A stretch of DNA of 13,835 nucleotides, taken from C00003060 sp964502635. Lineage in GTDB: Bacteria; Desulfobacterota; Desulfobacteria; Desulfobacterales; C00003060. This document shows positions 1 to 6,947 of this stretch, piece by piece. The translations under genes and the position numbers were made by a program. Below the pieces are notes generated by a model. That model saw only the letters and a list, made by a program, of their open reading frames with translations, had not been told where the DNA came from and ran no database searches. The DNA lies in the NCBI GenBank assembly GCA_964502635.1, contig CAZCXI010000079.1:1-13835 (forward strand), in the 5' to 3' direction. The stretch's first letter is position 1. Each line of letters begins with the position of its first letter.

Positions 1-386
1 TATAATTATAGCTAGTTATGCCATCTTTTGAAAAATTATTCCGGACAGCAGTGAAATAGGATACAAAATTCTCAAACCCTCTACAGACGGGAATTTCCGG
101 CTGGTTGGTCTGATATCCTATTGATATCTTGTAAGTTATTATGTAGAGATTCTGGTAAGAACAATGTACTGGCGTTTTCCTTGTTGCTATTTTCAATTTC
201 GATTTGAAATCTATTTCTCTCATGCCTGGATTCCGGACCTCGGCCAGGGAAGATATCCTTAATGACGATGCCGTCGGGCAAATCCTCGATAGGTCTTCTC
301 AGGTTTATTTACCGAACAGCATAGATCTATGCTGGACTTGTTGTTGGCGAGCTTCCGATGTTGGCAGGATATCTTTAGCGGATTCC
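1..386. other. AT-rich region without a supportable gene
   Basis: This stretch lies downstream of the importer operon, which runs leftward. The longest open frame is about 70 codons on the minus strand near 81-305. It has no good start or ribosome binding site and resembles no family I recognise. The only structured element I see is the 18-nt palindrome at 317-334. No U-tract hairpin that would make a clear terminator for the importer operon is visible. A decayed gene is possible but cannot be supported. Confidence 0.5.
317..334. repeat. Perfect 18-nt palindrome
   Basis: CAGCATAGATCTATGCTG is its own reverse complement over all 18 positions, and the symmetry breaks at the next base on each side. 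It sits about 50 nt past the stop codon of the binding-protein gene. It has no loop and no T-run on either side, so it is a poor intrinsic terminator. A dimeric-regulator operator or a transcript-end hairpin are both possible. The symmetry is seen directly and the function is unknown. Confidence 0.6.
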
Positions 387-1364
387 CTAACTGGATTGTG
401 GCTTTCCATTCTTGATCAAACTGTGTCTACGAAGGTATTCATGAGCCACTTCCGTTGGTTCCATCTTGTCAATATCCACTCTCGCATTTAGATCCTGCCA
501 TATGTTCCTACACTCCGATATCATATGAGGGGTAGCCTCCTTGCCCGATCCCGGAAATGTCGCCACTAACGCATTCAGGATATAGCCAATCTCTGGATGT
601 GTACTGAGAATTTCTTTCCGAACACAAGGCGTCAGATCGTAAGGAGGAAAAAATGACTTGTCGTCTGAATATATCTGCCATCCATACTTGGCAACGGAGG
701 CATCAGTACCAAAAACCATAGCTACCTGTGTTTGATTTGTTTTCAAGGCTATCAATGAAGCGCCTGGTGTTCCGGTCTTCAAGCTGGGCTTGGCGATGTT
801 GAAGTCATAAAACATCTGCAGGGCAGGAAGACCGTCTGGGCGGGCAGAAAATTCAAAGTTGACAAAGGTTTCCACCTTTCCATCCTTGTGTCGATAATAG
901 CGCGCCAGATCGGAAAGGGTCTTGAGTCGGTGCTTCCCGGCGAACTCAAGCCAAGAGGCCAAGGCATAAGTATTATTGTTCCAGATGGGAGACAGCCACA
1001 TCAAACCGTTTTCCATATCCTTCTCTTTCACTGCCTCGTGCAGGGCAATATGACTAACCCCAGGTTCGTGCTTGCGCTTTAAGTACACCATCCAAGCTGT
1101 TCCCGTATAGTCAGCGCAAATGTCAATATCGCCGGATTCCATGCCCGACCTTAATGCCATGGATGTGAGGTCGGCTCTTAAGTCGACTTTGAAACCACGG
1201 TCTTCCAAAAGTTGTTTTATCATTTGGCCAATAACATACTGCTCTGTAAAATTTTTGTTTCCGACTGTAACACGCTTTTCGGACCCTTCCGCATGCCACG
1301 CCCCCCCCACAATGATCAACAACGTCAAGACCAATGCAACCTTATGCCACCTCACTGTATCCAT
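387..1364 (-). CDS. Periplasmic substrate-binding protein of OpuC/ProX-type quaternary amine ABC importer
   Basis: This 325-residue protein is the binding component of a glycine betaine/choline-type importer. Residues 1 to about 26 form a signal peptide: basic start, hydrophobic LVLTLLIIVGG, then a likely cut near AWHA|EG. There is no lipobox cysteine, so a soluble periplasmic form is expected. The mature start has the OpuAC-family pattern VTVGNKNFTEQ (32-42), and DICADYTGTAW at 81-91 is typical of the ligand lobe. Tyr86 and Trp91 are possible aromatic-cage residues for a quaternary ammonium group, by family analogy only. The ATG at 1364 directly abuts the TAG stop of the upstream permease, so translation is probably coupled. 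It is the last gene of the operon and ends in TAG. Glycine betaine, choline, carnitine and proline betaine are all possible ligands. Confidence 0.9.
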   Translation of the reverse strand: MDTVRWHKVALVLTLLIIVGGAWHAEGSEKRVTVGNKNFTEQYVIGQMIKQLLEDRGFKVDLRADLTSMALRSGMESGDIDICADYTGTAWMVYLKRKHEPGVSHIALHEAVKEKDMENGLMWLSPIWNNNTYALASWLEFAGKHRLKTLSDLARYYRHKDGKVETFVNFEFSARPDGLPALQMFYDFNIAKPSLKTGTPGASLIALKTNQTQVAMVFGTDASVAKYGWQIYSDDKSFFPPYDLTPCVRKEILSTHPEIGYILNALVATFPGSGKEATPHMISECRNIWQDLNARVDIDKMEPTEVAHEYLRRHSLIKNGKPQSS

Positions 1365-2117
1365 CTATTCTCTCCTCAACAACTCTCTCTCGGTTTCTAG
1401 CCCTCGCGGCGTCATCCAACGCTCCAGGCATTCTAAAAGATAGCCGAGCAAGATCGCCATGGCGGCCGTTGGGGCTGCTCCCTGAAGAATAATAAGTGCT
1501 TCTCGAGCAAACACTCCAGTTAGCGTGATTTTGCCTAAACCTGCTCCACCTACTAGCACAGCCAATTCCGCGGTCCCAACAGTGACAATGGTGGAAATCC
1601 TTATCCCCGCCATAATGACCGGCCTTGCTAAGGGGAGTTCTACCTTTCTGGCGATCTGCAGTCGTGTCATTCCCATGCCCTTTGCAGACTCTATCACTGC
1701 AGGGTCGATGGTCTTAATACTGGCGTATGAATTACGTACAATCGGAAGGAGTCCGTATAAGACAAGCGCTACAATGGCCGATTGAAGGCCGAAACCCAAC
1801 AGTGGAGCCATAATGGCAATAACAGCTAAGCTTGGCACAGTTTGCCCCACGCTTGTACCCCCGATGACAGGTAGTGTAAGTGTCTCAAGGCCAGGCCGCG
1901 TGACCAGGATTCCCAAAGGCACTCCAACGATAGAGGCCAAGAAAACCGCAATAGACACCATTTTCAGGTGAGCCCATGCACTGTAAAGGAGATCTCCGTA
2001 ACTGAAAGTGCTATATATTCCTACCTTGCGTAGGCTCGTGACCCAAATCGTCGCGCCCAAAAGAAAGGTCAGGAGGCCGGCTAGAATCACTTTATCTCTC
2101 ACGGGGGCTTTCCTCAT
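1365..2117 (-). CDS. ABC importer permease (OpuC/ProW-type), second permease
   Basis: This 250-residue inner-membrane permease belongs to the binding-protein-dependent transport family (BPD_transp_1). Hydrophobic segments are spread through residues 10-28, 50-73, 90-127, 165-195 and 205-230. The cytoplasmic EAA coupling loop that docks to the ATPase is ESAKGMGMTRLQIARKVELP (143-162). I chose the ATG at 2117 rather than the TTG one codon earlier. The gene starts inside the ATPase gene (overlap 2092-2117) with only a weak ribosome site, so it is probably translated by coupling. Its C-terminus has the string ERWMTPRGL, which recurs as ERWITPRGL in the other permease of this operon, so the two are probably related copies and may pair as a heterodimer. 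The stop is TAG. Confidence 0.9.
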   Translation of the reverse strand: MRKAPVRDKVILAGLLTFLLGATIWVTSLRKVGIYSTFSYGDLLYSAWAHLKMVSIAVFLASIVGVPLGILVTRPGLETLTLPVIGGTSVGQTVPSLAVIAIMAPLLGFGLQSAIVALVLYGLLPIVRNSYASIKTIDPAVIESAKGMGMTRLQIARKVELPLARPVIMAGIRISTIVTVGTAELAVLVGGAGLGKITLTGVFAREALIILQGAAPTAAMAILLGYLLECLERWMTPRGLETERELLRRE

Positions 2118-3219
2118 CAACAGCTCTTGTCAGAGCTTCTTTAATAGCCTCGAAGGTCAGCACGCCTTCTAGTCTCCTGTATTTGTCAACAACCGCCAGT
2201 ATCAAAACATCCAGATTAGTAGTTAACATGAGCGAAAGGGCTTCACTCAAGACAGCATTTCCAGTAGTAGTGATCTGCGAGGCTTGTACGATATCCTTCA
2301 GCTTGAGCCCTTTTTTTAGATCTGACTCGACGACCCATCCCAAAAACGTTCCTTCGTCGTCAACAATCGCTAGCCAGTCGGTTCCCTGACCTTTCATCCG
2401 TTCGCGAACTGCCTTCGACGTTTCTTTTATTTTTGCCGTGGGTGGAGCATCCCACATGACCTCCTTGGCGCGGATTAACTGCAATCCCTTTAGTGCTCGA
2501 TCAGCACCAACAAAATCTGCCACAAAGGCATCTTTGGGCTTGTGCAGCAACTCTGCGGGAGAGCCGTACTGTATTAACTGCCCTGATTTCATGAGGGCGA
2601 TCTTGTCGGCCATCTTGATCGCCTCGTAGATGTCATGGGTCACAAATATAATGGTCTTCTGGATCTCCTGCTGTATCTTTAAGAACTCATCTTGCAACTC
2701 CACTCGAGTTATCGGATCGATGGCCCCAAAAGGCTCATCCATCAGTAAAATAGAAGGATCCCCGCCCAAGGCTCGGGCAACACCCACGCGCTGCTGTTGG
2801 CCGCCCGAGAGCTCACGGGGGTATTTGTCTATGAAATCATCGGGATTCATTCTCAAAAGTTCCAGAAGTTCCTTTGCCCGCTTTCTCCGCTCGGTCTTGC
2901 TCCAGCCCTTTAGGGCTGGAACGGTGCCTATGTTCTCCCCTATGGTCATGTGGGGAAAAAGTCCCACATCCTGAATGGCATAACCAATGTTTCTCCGGAG
3001 TTCGTTCTCATCCATCCCGGCATTGTCCATGCCATCGATGAATACTCGGCCACTGGTTACAGGAATCAGCCGATTGATCAACTTCATGGTCGTAGTCTTA
3101 CCACAGCCCGAAGGCCCCAAGAGCACGCAGAGCTCGCCTTTCTTGACCTCGAAGCTTACGTTTCTTACCGCTTCTGTTCCATCAGGATAGATCTTTGTGA
3201 CTTTCTCCAGCCTGATCAT
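2092..3219 (-). CDS. ABC importer ATPase with CBS-type C-terminal region (OpuCA/ProV-type)
   Basis: This 375-residue protein powers the importer. The nucleotide-binding domain covers about residues 1-240, with Walker A GPSGCGKT (35-42), Q-loop Gln83, signature LSGGQ (137-141), Walker B ILLMDEP (157-163) and the switch His195. The segment YPDGTEAVRNVSF near the N-terminus is typical of the glycine betaine/L-proline (ProV/OpuA/OpuC) subgroup. Residues about 245-365 form a CBS-domain-like tail. In OpuA this tail senses ionic strength; whether it does so here is unknown. The ATG at 3219 has an AGAGG element about 12 nt upstream. The gene begins 8 nt after the first permease and its end overlaps the second permease. 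The stop is TAA. Confidence 0.93.
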   Translation of the reverse strand: MIRLEKVTKIYPDGTEAVRNVSFEVKKGELCVLLGPSGCGKTTTMKLINRLIPVTSGRVFIDGMDNAGMDENELRRNIGYAIQDVGLFPHMTIGENIGTVPALKGWSKTERRKRAKELLELLRMNPDDFIDKYPRELSGGQQQRVGVARALGGDPSILLMDEPFGAIDPITRVELQDEFLKIQQEIQKTIIFVTHDIYEAIKMADKIALMKSGQLIQYGSPAELLHKPKDAFVADFVGADRALKGLQLIRAKEVMWDAPPTAKIKETSKAVRERMKGQGTDWLAIVDDEGTFLGWVVESDLKKGLKLKDIVQASQITTTGNAVLSEALSLMLTTNLDVLILAVVDKYRRLEGVLTFEAIKEALTRAVDEESPRER

Positions 3220-3227
3220 TTTTGGTT

Positions 3228-3890
3228 CTATCCTCTAAGGCCCCGAGGGGTGATCCATCGCTCCAGCAAGGCCATGACACCGTCGATTAACAAGGCCAGC
3301 ATAGACACAGATACTCCCCCAACAATGATGAGATCCATACGAGCGTTTCTCAAGCCCCTGAAAATGGGAACACCAAGTCCTCCGGCTCCGATCAAAGCTG
3401 CGATGGTTCCGATGCCGACAATAAGAACCATGGCATTCCTCAATCCTGCCATAATGACGGGAATGGCGATCGGGAGCTTGACCCTGAAAAGCAACTCCCT
3501 TTCGCTCATGCCCATCCCTTTGCCAGCTTCCACCAGGGCCGGATCCACCTGACGGAGGGCTATATATGTATTGCGCAGGATAGGCAACTGACCGTATACA
3601 ATAAGAGTAATGAGGGCGGGTAAGAAACCAATGGCAGTTAGCTGCAAATTGGCTAGGAGGAGCATGAAAAGCCCGAACAGTGCCAAGCTGGGTATGGTCA
3701 TCAATATCTCAGCCGTATATAGGACTATCTCTGCCAGCCTTTCTCTTCCCTTGCCTATGACGAAAACCCCCGTCAGGCATCCCAGGATAGTCGCTATTGC
3801 CATGGCAATAAGGCTTATGATCAGGTGGTCAACGACCCACCCGACCAGCATGTGAGGGTGACGACAAATGAATTGGTACGCCTCTACCAT
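3228..3890 (-). CDS. ABC importer permease (OpuC/ProW-type), first permease
   Basis: This 220-residue inner-membrane permease is the promoter-proximal gene of the importer operon. It shows hydrophobic segments at about 20-45, 55-80, 85-110, 145-175 and 185-208. The EAA coupling loop is EAGKGMGMSERELLFRVKLP (121-140), and the C-terminus ends ERWITPRGLRG, matching the second permease. The ATG at 3890 is supported by a GGAG ribosome site 8 nt upstream on the minus strand. Having two separate permeases plus a free binding protein is the OpuB/OpuC arrangement rather than the fused OpuA one. It is transcribed divergently from the MarR gene. The stop is TAG. Confidence 0.9.
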   Translation of the reverse strand: MVEAYQFICRHPHMLVGWVVDHLIISLIAMAIATILGCLTGVFVIGKGRERLAEIVLYTAEILMTIPSLALFGLFMLLLANLQLTAIGFLPALITLIVYGQLPILRNTYIALRQVDPALVEAGKGMGMSERELLFRVKLPIAIPVIMAGLRNAMVLIVGIGTIAALIGAGGLGVPIFRGLRNARMDLIIVGGVSVSMLALLIDGVMALLERWITPRGLRG

Positions 3891-3958
3891 GAACTATGCT
3901 CCAAGATTCGCCAAGATTTCCATGAAAAAAGCCCTTGCCCTCACGCTTCTGTACATGG

Positions 3959-3987
3959 TATTTATCTATTAACAAGAAATATTTCAA
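3959..3987 (-). promoter_or_regulatory. Putative sigma70-type promoter of the importer operon
   Basis: On the minus strand a -35 TTGAAA (3982-3987) and a -10 TAAATA (3959-3964) are separated by 17 nt. They lie about 70 nt upstream of the first permease start. The -35 box forms one half of the 12-bp palindrome at 3982-3993. The match is moderate (TTGAAA is 5 of 6; the -10 is weaker), so this is a candidate only. Confidence 0.4.
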
Positions 3988-3993
3988 TTGAAA
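3982..3993. promoter_or_regulatory. Palindromic operator candidate for the MarR regulator
   Basis: TTTCAATTGAAA is a perfect 12-bp palindrome in the 125-nt space between the divergent importer and MarR genes. It starts 34 nt upstream of the MarR ATG and overlaps the putative -35 of the importer promoter. MarR-family dimers usually bind AT-rich palindromes of this size and TTGnAA-like shape in the divergent region next to their own gene. Binding here would block importer transcription and could also control the regulator itself. The symmetry and position are seen; binding is inferred. Confidence 0.5.
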
Positions 3994-4015
3994 CCTTTCT
4001 AAATCAGAAATTGAC

Positions 4016-4507
4016 ATGCAAGATGCTGTCAAAAAATCCGCCCGCCTAGATTCCATTGAGGCCCCGCCCGACCTTGTCAAAGAGATCGTGTACCAGATCC
4101 GTCGGCTGATTCAGGCGAGAGAGCTTTATACCAAAGAGCTTAACAAGCATTATTCTGTGACCGCTGCCCAGCTCAACTGCGTTCTTGCGCTTCATGAGGA
4201 AGGCCCTTTATCCGCGTCTCAAATTGCCAAGATTATCATGGTGAAATCTAGCACGGTCACCGGAATCATTGATCGCCTGGAACAAAAGGGCCTTGTACAG
4301 CGACTGCGAAACTCTCCCGATCGCCGTGTGGTTACTATTCAGCTGACAGCAGCCGGGAAGACATTGGCTGATAACGCTCCTCCTCCGATCCAGCAGAAAA
4401 TCCTTGATGGTCTTACATTGCTCCGTGAGACTGAGATCAAGCGCATCGTCAAAAGCCTCAAAATGATCACGCGCATGTTGGATGTTCAGGACTTGGAAGT
4501 CGAATAG
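4016..4507 (+). CDS. MarR-family transcriptional regulator
   Basis: This 163-residue protein has a MarR-type winged helix-turn-helix. The recognition region is LSASQIAKIIMVKSSTVTGI (65-84), followed by the IDRLEQKGLV helix and the wing signature SPDRRVVTIQLTAAG (100-114). Helices at about 18-45 and 120-155 would form the dimer interface. MarR proteins are usually repressors released by a small ligand; relatives such as GbsR/OpuAR in Bacillus respond to choline and control betaine uptake or synthesis genes. The gene is divergent from the importer and upstream of the demethylation genes, so it probably controls one or both. The ATG at 4016 has no recognisable ribosome site (upstream bases AATCAGAAATTGAC) and no better in-frame start lies close by, so a leaderless or weakly translated message is possible. 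The stop is TAG. Confidence 0.92.
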   Translation: MQDAVKKSARLDSIEAPPDLVKEIVYQIRRLIQARELYTKELNKHYSVTAAQLNCVLALHEEGPLSASQIAKIIMVKSSTVTGIIDRLEQKGLVQRLRNSPDRRVVTIQLTAAGKTLADNAPPPIQQKILDGLTLLRETEIKRIVKSLKMITRMLDVQDLEVE

Positions 4508-4598
4508 GTGCGTTCTCCGCAAGAGTCTTTTTCTCACCATTTTATCTCAGAGATTTCCAATATCTTTGAGAGCTTATGCAAACCTTCTCGGTTGAAAT

Positions 4599-4636
4599 AA
4601 AAGCTATTTGAAAAGACTTGTTTTAATATAGCTTTT
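4599..4636. repeat. 9-bp inverted repeat in front of the demethylation genes
   Basis: AAAAGCTAT (4599-4607) and ATAGCTTTT (4628-4636) are exact reverse complements separated by 20 nt. The right arm ends 2 nt before the TATAAT box at 4639. The arms could be half-sites for a regulator covering the -35 region. A weak terminator for the MarR gene is a poorer alternative, because the stem is AT-rich and the loop is long. Confidence 0.45.
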
Positions 4637-4644
4637 GTTATAAT
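4618..4644 (+). promoter_or_regulatory. Putative promoter of the methyltransferase operon
   Basis: A perfect -10 box TATAAT lies at 4639-4644 in an AT-rich stretch. The best -35 is weak: TTGTTT at 4618-4623 with a short 15-nt spacer. A perfect -10 with a poor -35 would suit a promoter that needs an activator, which fits the inverted repeat just upstream. It lies about 80 nt before the first gene of the block. Confidence 0.45.
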
Positions 4645-4724
4645 AATGTCAGTTCAAATCATTGTTATCGTAAATACTTTGTACCCCATTGTCGAACCAT
4701 GTGCCAGGTTTTCGAGAACACAAC

Positions 4725-5405
4725 ATGACCAAATTGGAAATTAATCCGGACATAGATCTCCATGAACTGGCGAGGTTTTTTGGCCGTAGGAACACTGCCA
4801 CTCTCTCCACCCATGTTTCTCTCAAGATCGAGCAAATGATGAAGATTGTTAGGAGACGGTTGAAGCCTCAACTGTATTATCGGAAGATGCGTATTGACGC
4901 GGTGCATGACGGCTCTATTCATCTTGGAGAAGGCCCGGTTGTCAAGAGCCGCAAACTTTCCAGAGCTATGAAGGACTGCACGGCTATAATTTGCTTCATT
5001 GCTACCATTGGCCCTGGCGTTGAAGCAGAAATCAAAAAACTCTTGGATGAAAAAAGGCTTTCTGCAGCCTATATCCTTGATTCTATGGGGTCTGTGGCTG
5101 TGGAAGATATTGTGGAAAAGTTTCATTCAAGCATGGGAAACCAGCTTAGGTCTAAAGACCGAGGGGTTACCTTCCGCTTTAGTCCAGGATATTGTGACTG
5201 GCCCATCACAGATCAGAAAAAGCTTTTCAGCATCTTTGATTCTCAAAAACTTGGTGTTCACCTGAACGATTCCTGCCTGATGCAGCCCCGCAAGTCCATA
5301 TCTGGAATATTTGGCCTCACGCCTTCAAATCTAGTGCCTCCCACTGGGCCGCACAATCCTTGTGATGCATGTAAAAAGAGGGGGTGTATTGCAAGGAGAC
5401 AGTAG
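4725..5405 (+). CDS. Stand-alone MetH-type activation domain protein; candidate corrinoid reactivase
   Basis: This protein of about 226 residues matches the C-terminal activation (SAM-binding) domain of cobalamin-dependent methionine synthase (Met_synt_B12). The key stretch is FRFSPGYCDWPITDQKKLF (about 150-168), corresponding to the RxxPGY SAM-binding motif of MetH, followed by LMQPRKSISGIFG. In MetH this domain rescues Co(II) by reductive methylation with SAM and an electron donor. Here it has no attached catalytic or corrinoid domains and sits upstream of a methyltransferase/corrinoid set, so it may reactivate the corrinoid protein at 9465. The C-terminus has Cys-x2-Cys-x4-Cys (CDACKKRGC), perhaps a metal or Fe-S site. 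ATG 4725 is chosen over TTG 4691-frame and GTG 4701 alternatives; no start has a strong ribosome site. It could instead serve a split MetH encoded elsewhere. The stop is TAG. Confidence 0.85.
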   Translation: MTKLEINPDIDLHELARFFGRRNTATLSTHVSLKIEQMMKIVRRRLKPQLYYRKMRIDAVHDGSIHLGEGPVVKSRKLSRAMKDCTAIICFIATIGPGVEAEIKKLLDEKRLSAAYILDSMGSVAVEDIVEKFHSSMGNQLRSKDRGVTFRFSPGYCDWPITDQKKLFSIFDSQKLGVHLNDSCLMQPRKSISGIFGLTPSNLVPPTGPHNPCDACKKRGCIARRQ

Positions 5406-5465
5406 GGACGCATACCGAAACGCCCAGAGAGAAGACTGAAGCGTAAAATAACGTTGGGAGATATT

Positions 5466-6929
5466 ATGCCAATTCGAAAAGGCTTGGCTGGAGGGCAGTA
5501 CAAGCCCTTAAGTGATCAAGATATCAAAAGGATACACGAAACAAGTCTTAAGGTGTTCGCCGAAGTTGGGGTGCAGATCAATTTTACTCCGGCCAGGGAT
5601 TTGTTTCGGACTGCCGGTGCACAAGTAAATGATGCAAGTAGAATCGTCAAAGTCCCTCAGTGGCTTGTTGAGGAACTGATCCACAAAGCACCACCTATGG
5701 TTCTCCTCTGCGGCCGAGAAGAAGACGGTGAGTTGGATTGTGAGATAGGTGGAAACGGTGTCTATATGGGAACCGGCGGCACAGCTCTTAATGTACAAGA
5801 CCCAGGATCTCAAGATTGCCGGAGAGCAACACTTCAAGACGTTACGAATATGGCCCACGTTGTGGCGGCCCTGGACAATATCCATTTCTACATGCTCAAT
5901 GTGTATCCGAACGATCTTTCTGTGGAAGACGTGGATGTAAACCGCTTTGGGGCAGCTTTGAATGCAACTCGAAAGCACGTGATGGGTGGAGTGTATACCC
6001 TTGAAGGCGTTAGAAACGTCATTAAGATGGCTGAGACTATCGCAGGATCTCCCGACAGACTTAGACAACGGCCATTCATATCCATGGTGACTTGCCCTAT
6101 TAGTCCTTTCAAACTGGATAAGCACTATGCCCAACTTACTATGGAAGCAGCGCACAACAGCATCCCGGTGGTGGTGCCCACAGAACCTCTTTGTGGTGCA
6201 ACAGCCCCAATCACCTTGGCCGGAAATCTTGTGGTTCAAAATGTGGACACGCTGTCCGGCGTCATGTTGGCCCAACTCACTAATCCCGGTGCTCCTATAT
6301 TGTATGGTTGCATATCTTCCATCACCGACTTGCGCGACATGAAATATCTTTCTGGGGCCGTAGAAATGGGGTTGATGAATGCCGCTGCAGCCCAAATGGC
6401 TCGCTTTTACCTCCTTCCTTACTACGCGACAGCGGGAATGTCGGATTCCAAGCTTAATGATACGCAAGCAGGTTATGAATCAGCGATAACCAACTTGTTG
6501 GTTGCTCTTGCCGGGGGTAACTTGATTCATGATGCAGCTGGTTTTCTGGAATTCTGCATGACAGCTTCATACGACAAGCTGGTGATTGACAACGAAATCA
6601 TTGGCATGGTCATGCGTGCGGTGGAAGGTATTCGAGTAGATGACGAAACCCTCGCCTATGATCTGATCAAGAAAGTAGGACCTGGAGGCCATTTTGTTTC
6701 CGCACGCCACACACGGCGTCACATGCGTTCAGAGCAATTCTTTCCTGAGTTGAGCGATCGGCAGGAACGGGGTAAGTGGAAGGCTGCGGGTGAAAAGGAT
6801 GCTTCAGTTAGGGCGACCGATAAAGTCGTTGAGATTCTAAACAAGCCGGCAGAGCCGGCCATCCCATCAGATATTCGAAAACAGATAAAAAGAGAAATTC
6901 CAGGCTTGCGGTCCTTTGTCATGGATTAA
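5466..6929 (+). CDS. MttB-family (non-pyrrolysine) corrinoid methyltransferase 1
   Basis: This 487-residue protein belongs to the trimethylamine methyltransferase (MttB, COG5598) family. By analogy with MtgB it would move a methyl group from a quaternary amine to Co(I) on a corrinoid protein in the cytoplasm. Family landmarks are the N-terminal LSDQDIKRIHETSLKVFAEVG (16-36), the DVNRFGAALNATRKHVMGGV segment (157-176), and the loop ATAGMSDSKLNDTQAGYE (321-338), which lies in the part of the protein where true MttB carries pyrrolysine. There is no in-frame TAG, and the length is full for the family. The end IPGLRSF is typical of the C-terminus. ATG 5466 is chosen because GGGAG lies 5 nt upstream; a TTG at 5454 is in frame but lies on that site. 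It is followed 18 nt later by the THF methyltransferase. Glycine betaine is the leading substrate guess; carnitine, proline betaine, choline and others are not excluded. Confidence 0.92.
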   Translation: MPIRKGLAGGQYKPLSDQDIKRIHETSLKVFAEVGVQINFTPARDLFRTAGAQVNDASRIVKVPQWLVEELIHKAPPMVLLCGREEDGELDCEIGGNGVYMGTGGTALNVQDPGSQDCRRATLQDVTNMAHVVAALDNIHFYMLNVYPNDLSVEDVDVNRFGAALNATRKHVMGGVYTLEGVRNVIKMAETIAGSPDRLRQRPFISMVTCPISPFKLDKHYAQLTMEAAHNSIPVVVPTEPLCGATAPITLAGNLVVQNVDTLSGVMLAQLTNPGAPILYGCISSITDLRDMKYLSGAVEMGLMNAAAAQMARFYLLPYYATAGMSDSKLNDTQAGYESAITNLLVALAGGNLIHDAAGFLEFCMTASYDKLVIDNEIIGMVMRAVEGIRVDDETLAYDLIKKVGPGGHFVSARHTRRHMRSEQFFPELSDRQERGKWKAAGEKDASVRATDKVVEILNKPAEPAIPSDIRKQIKREIPGLRSFVMD

Positions 6930-6947
6930 GAATCCAAGGGACGATCT

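Noticed and set aside
81..281. 66-codon minus-strand frame near the left edge
   Set aside because: It starts at TTG without a ribosome site and shows no recognisable family pattern.
4508..4724. Cobalamin riboswitch ahead of the corrinoid operon
   Set aside because: I looked for the B12-box and its GCCACTG-type core in this and the other intergenic spaces and found none.
5508..6467. 319-codon open frame on the minus strand opposite MttB paralog 1
   Set aside because: It is antisense to a clear family member, has no ribosome site, and its translation is rich in His, Cys and Ser with no domain pattern, as expected of a shadow frame.
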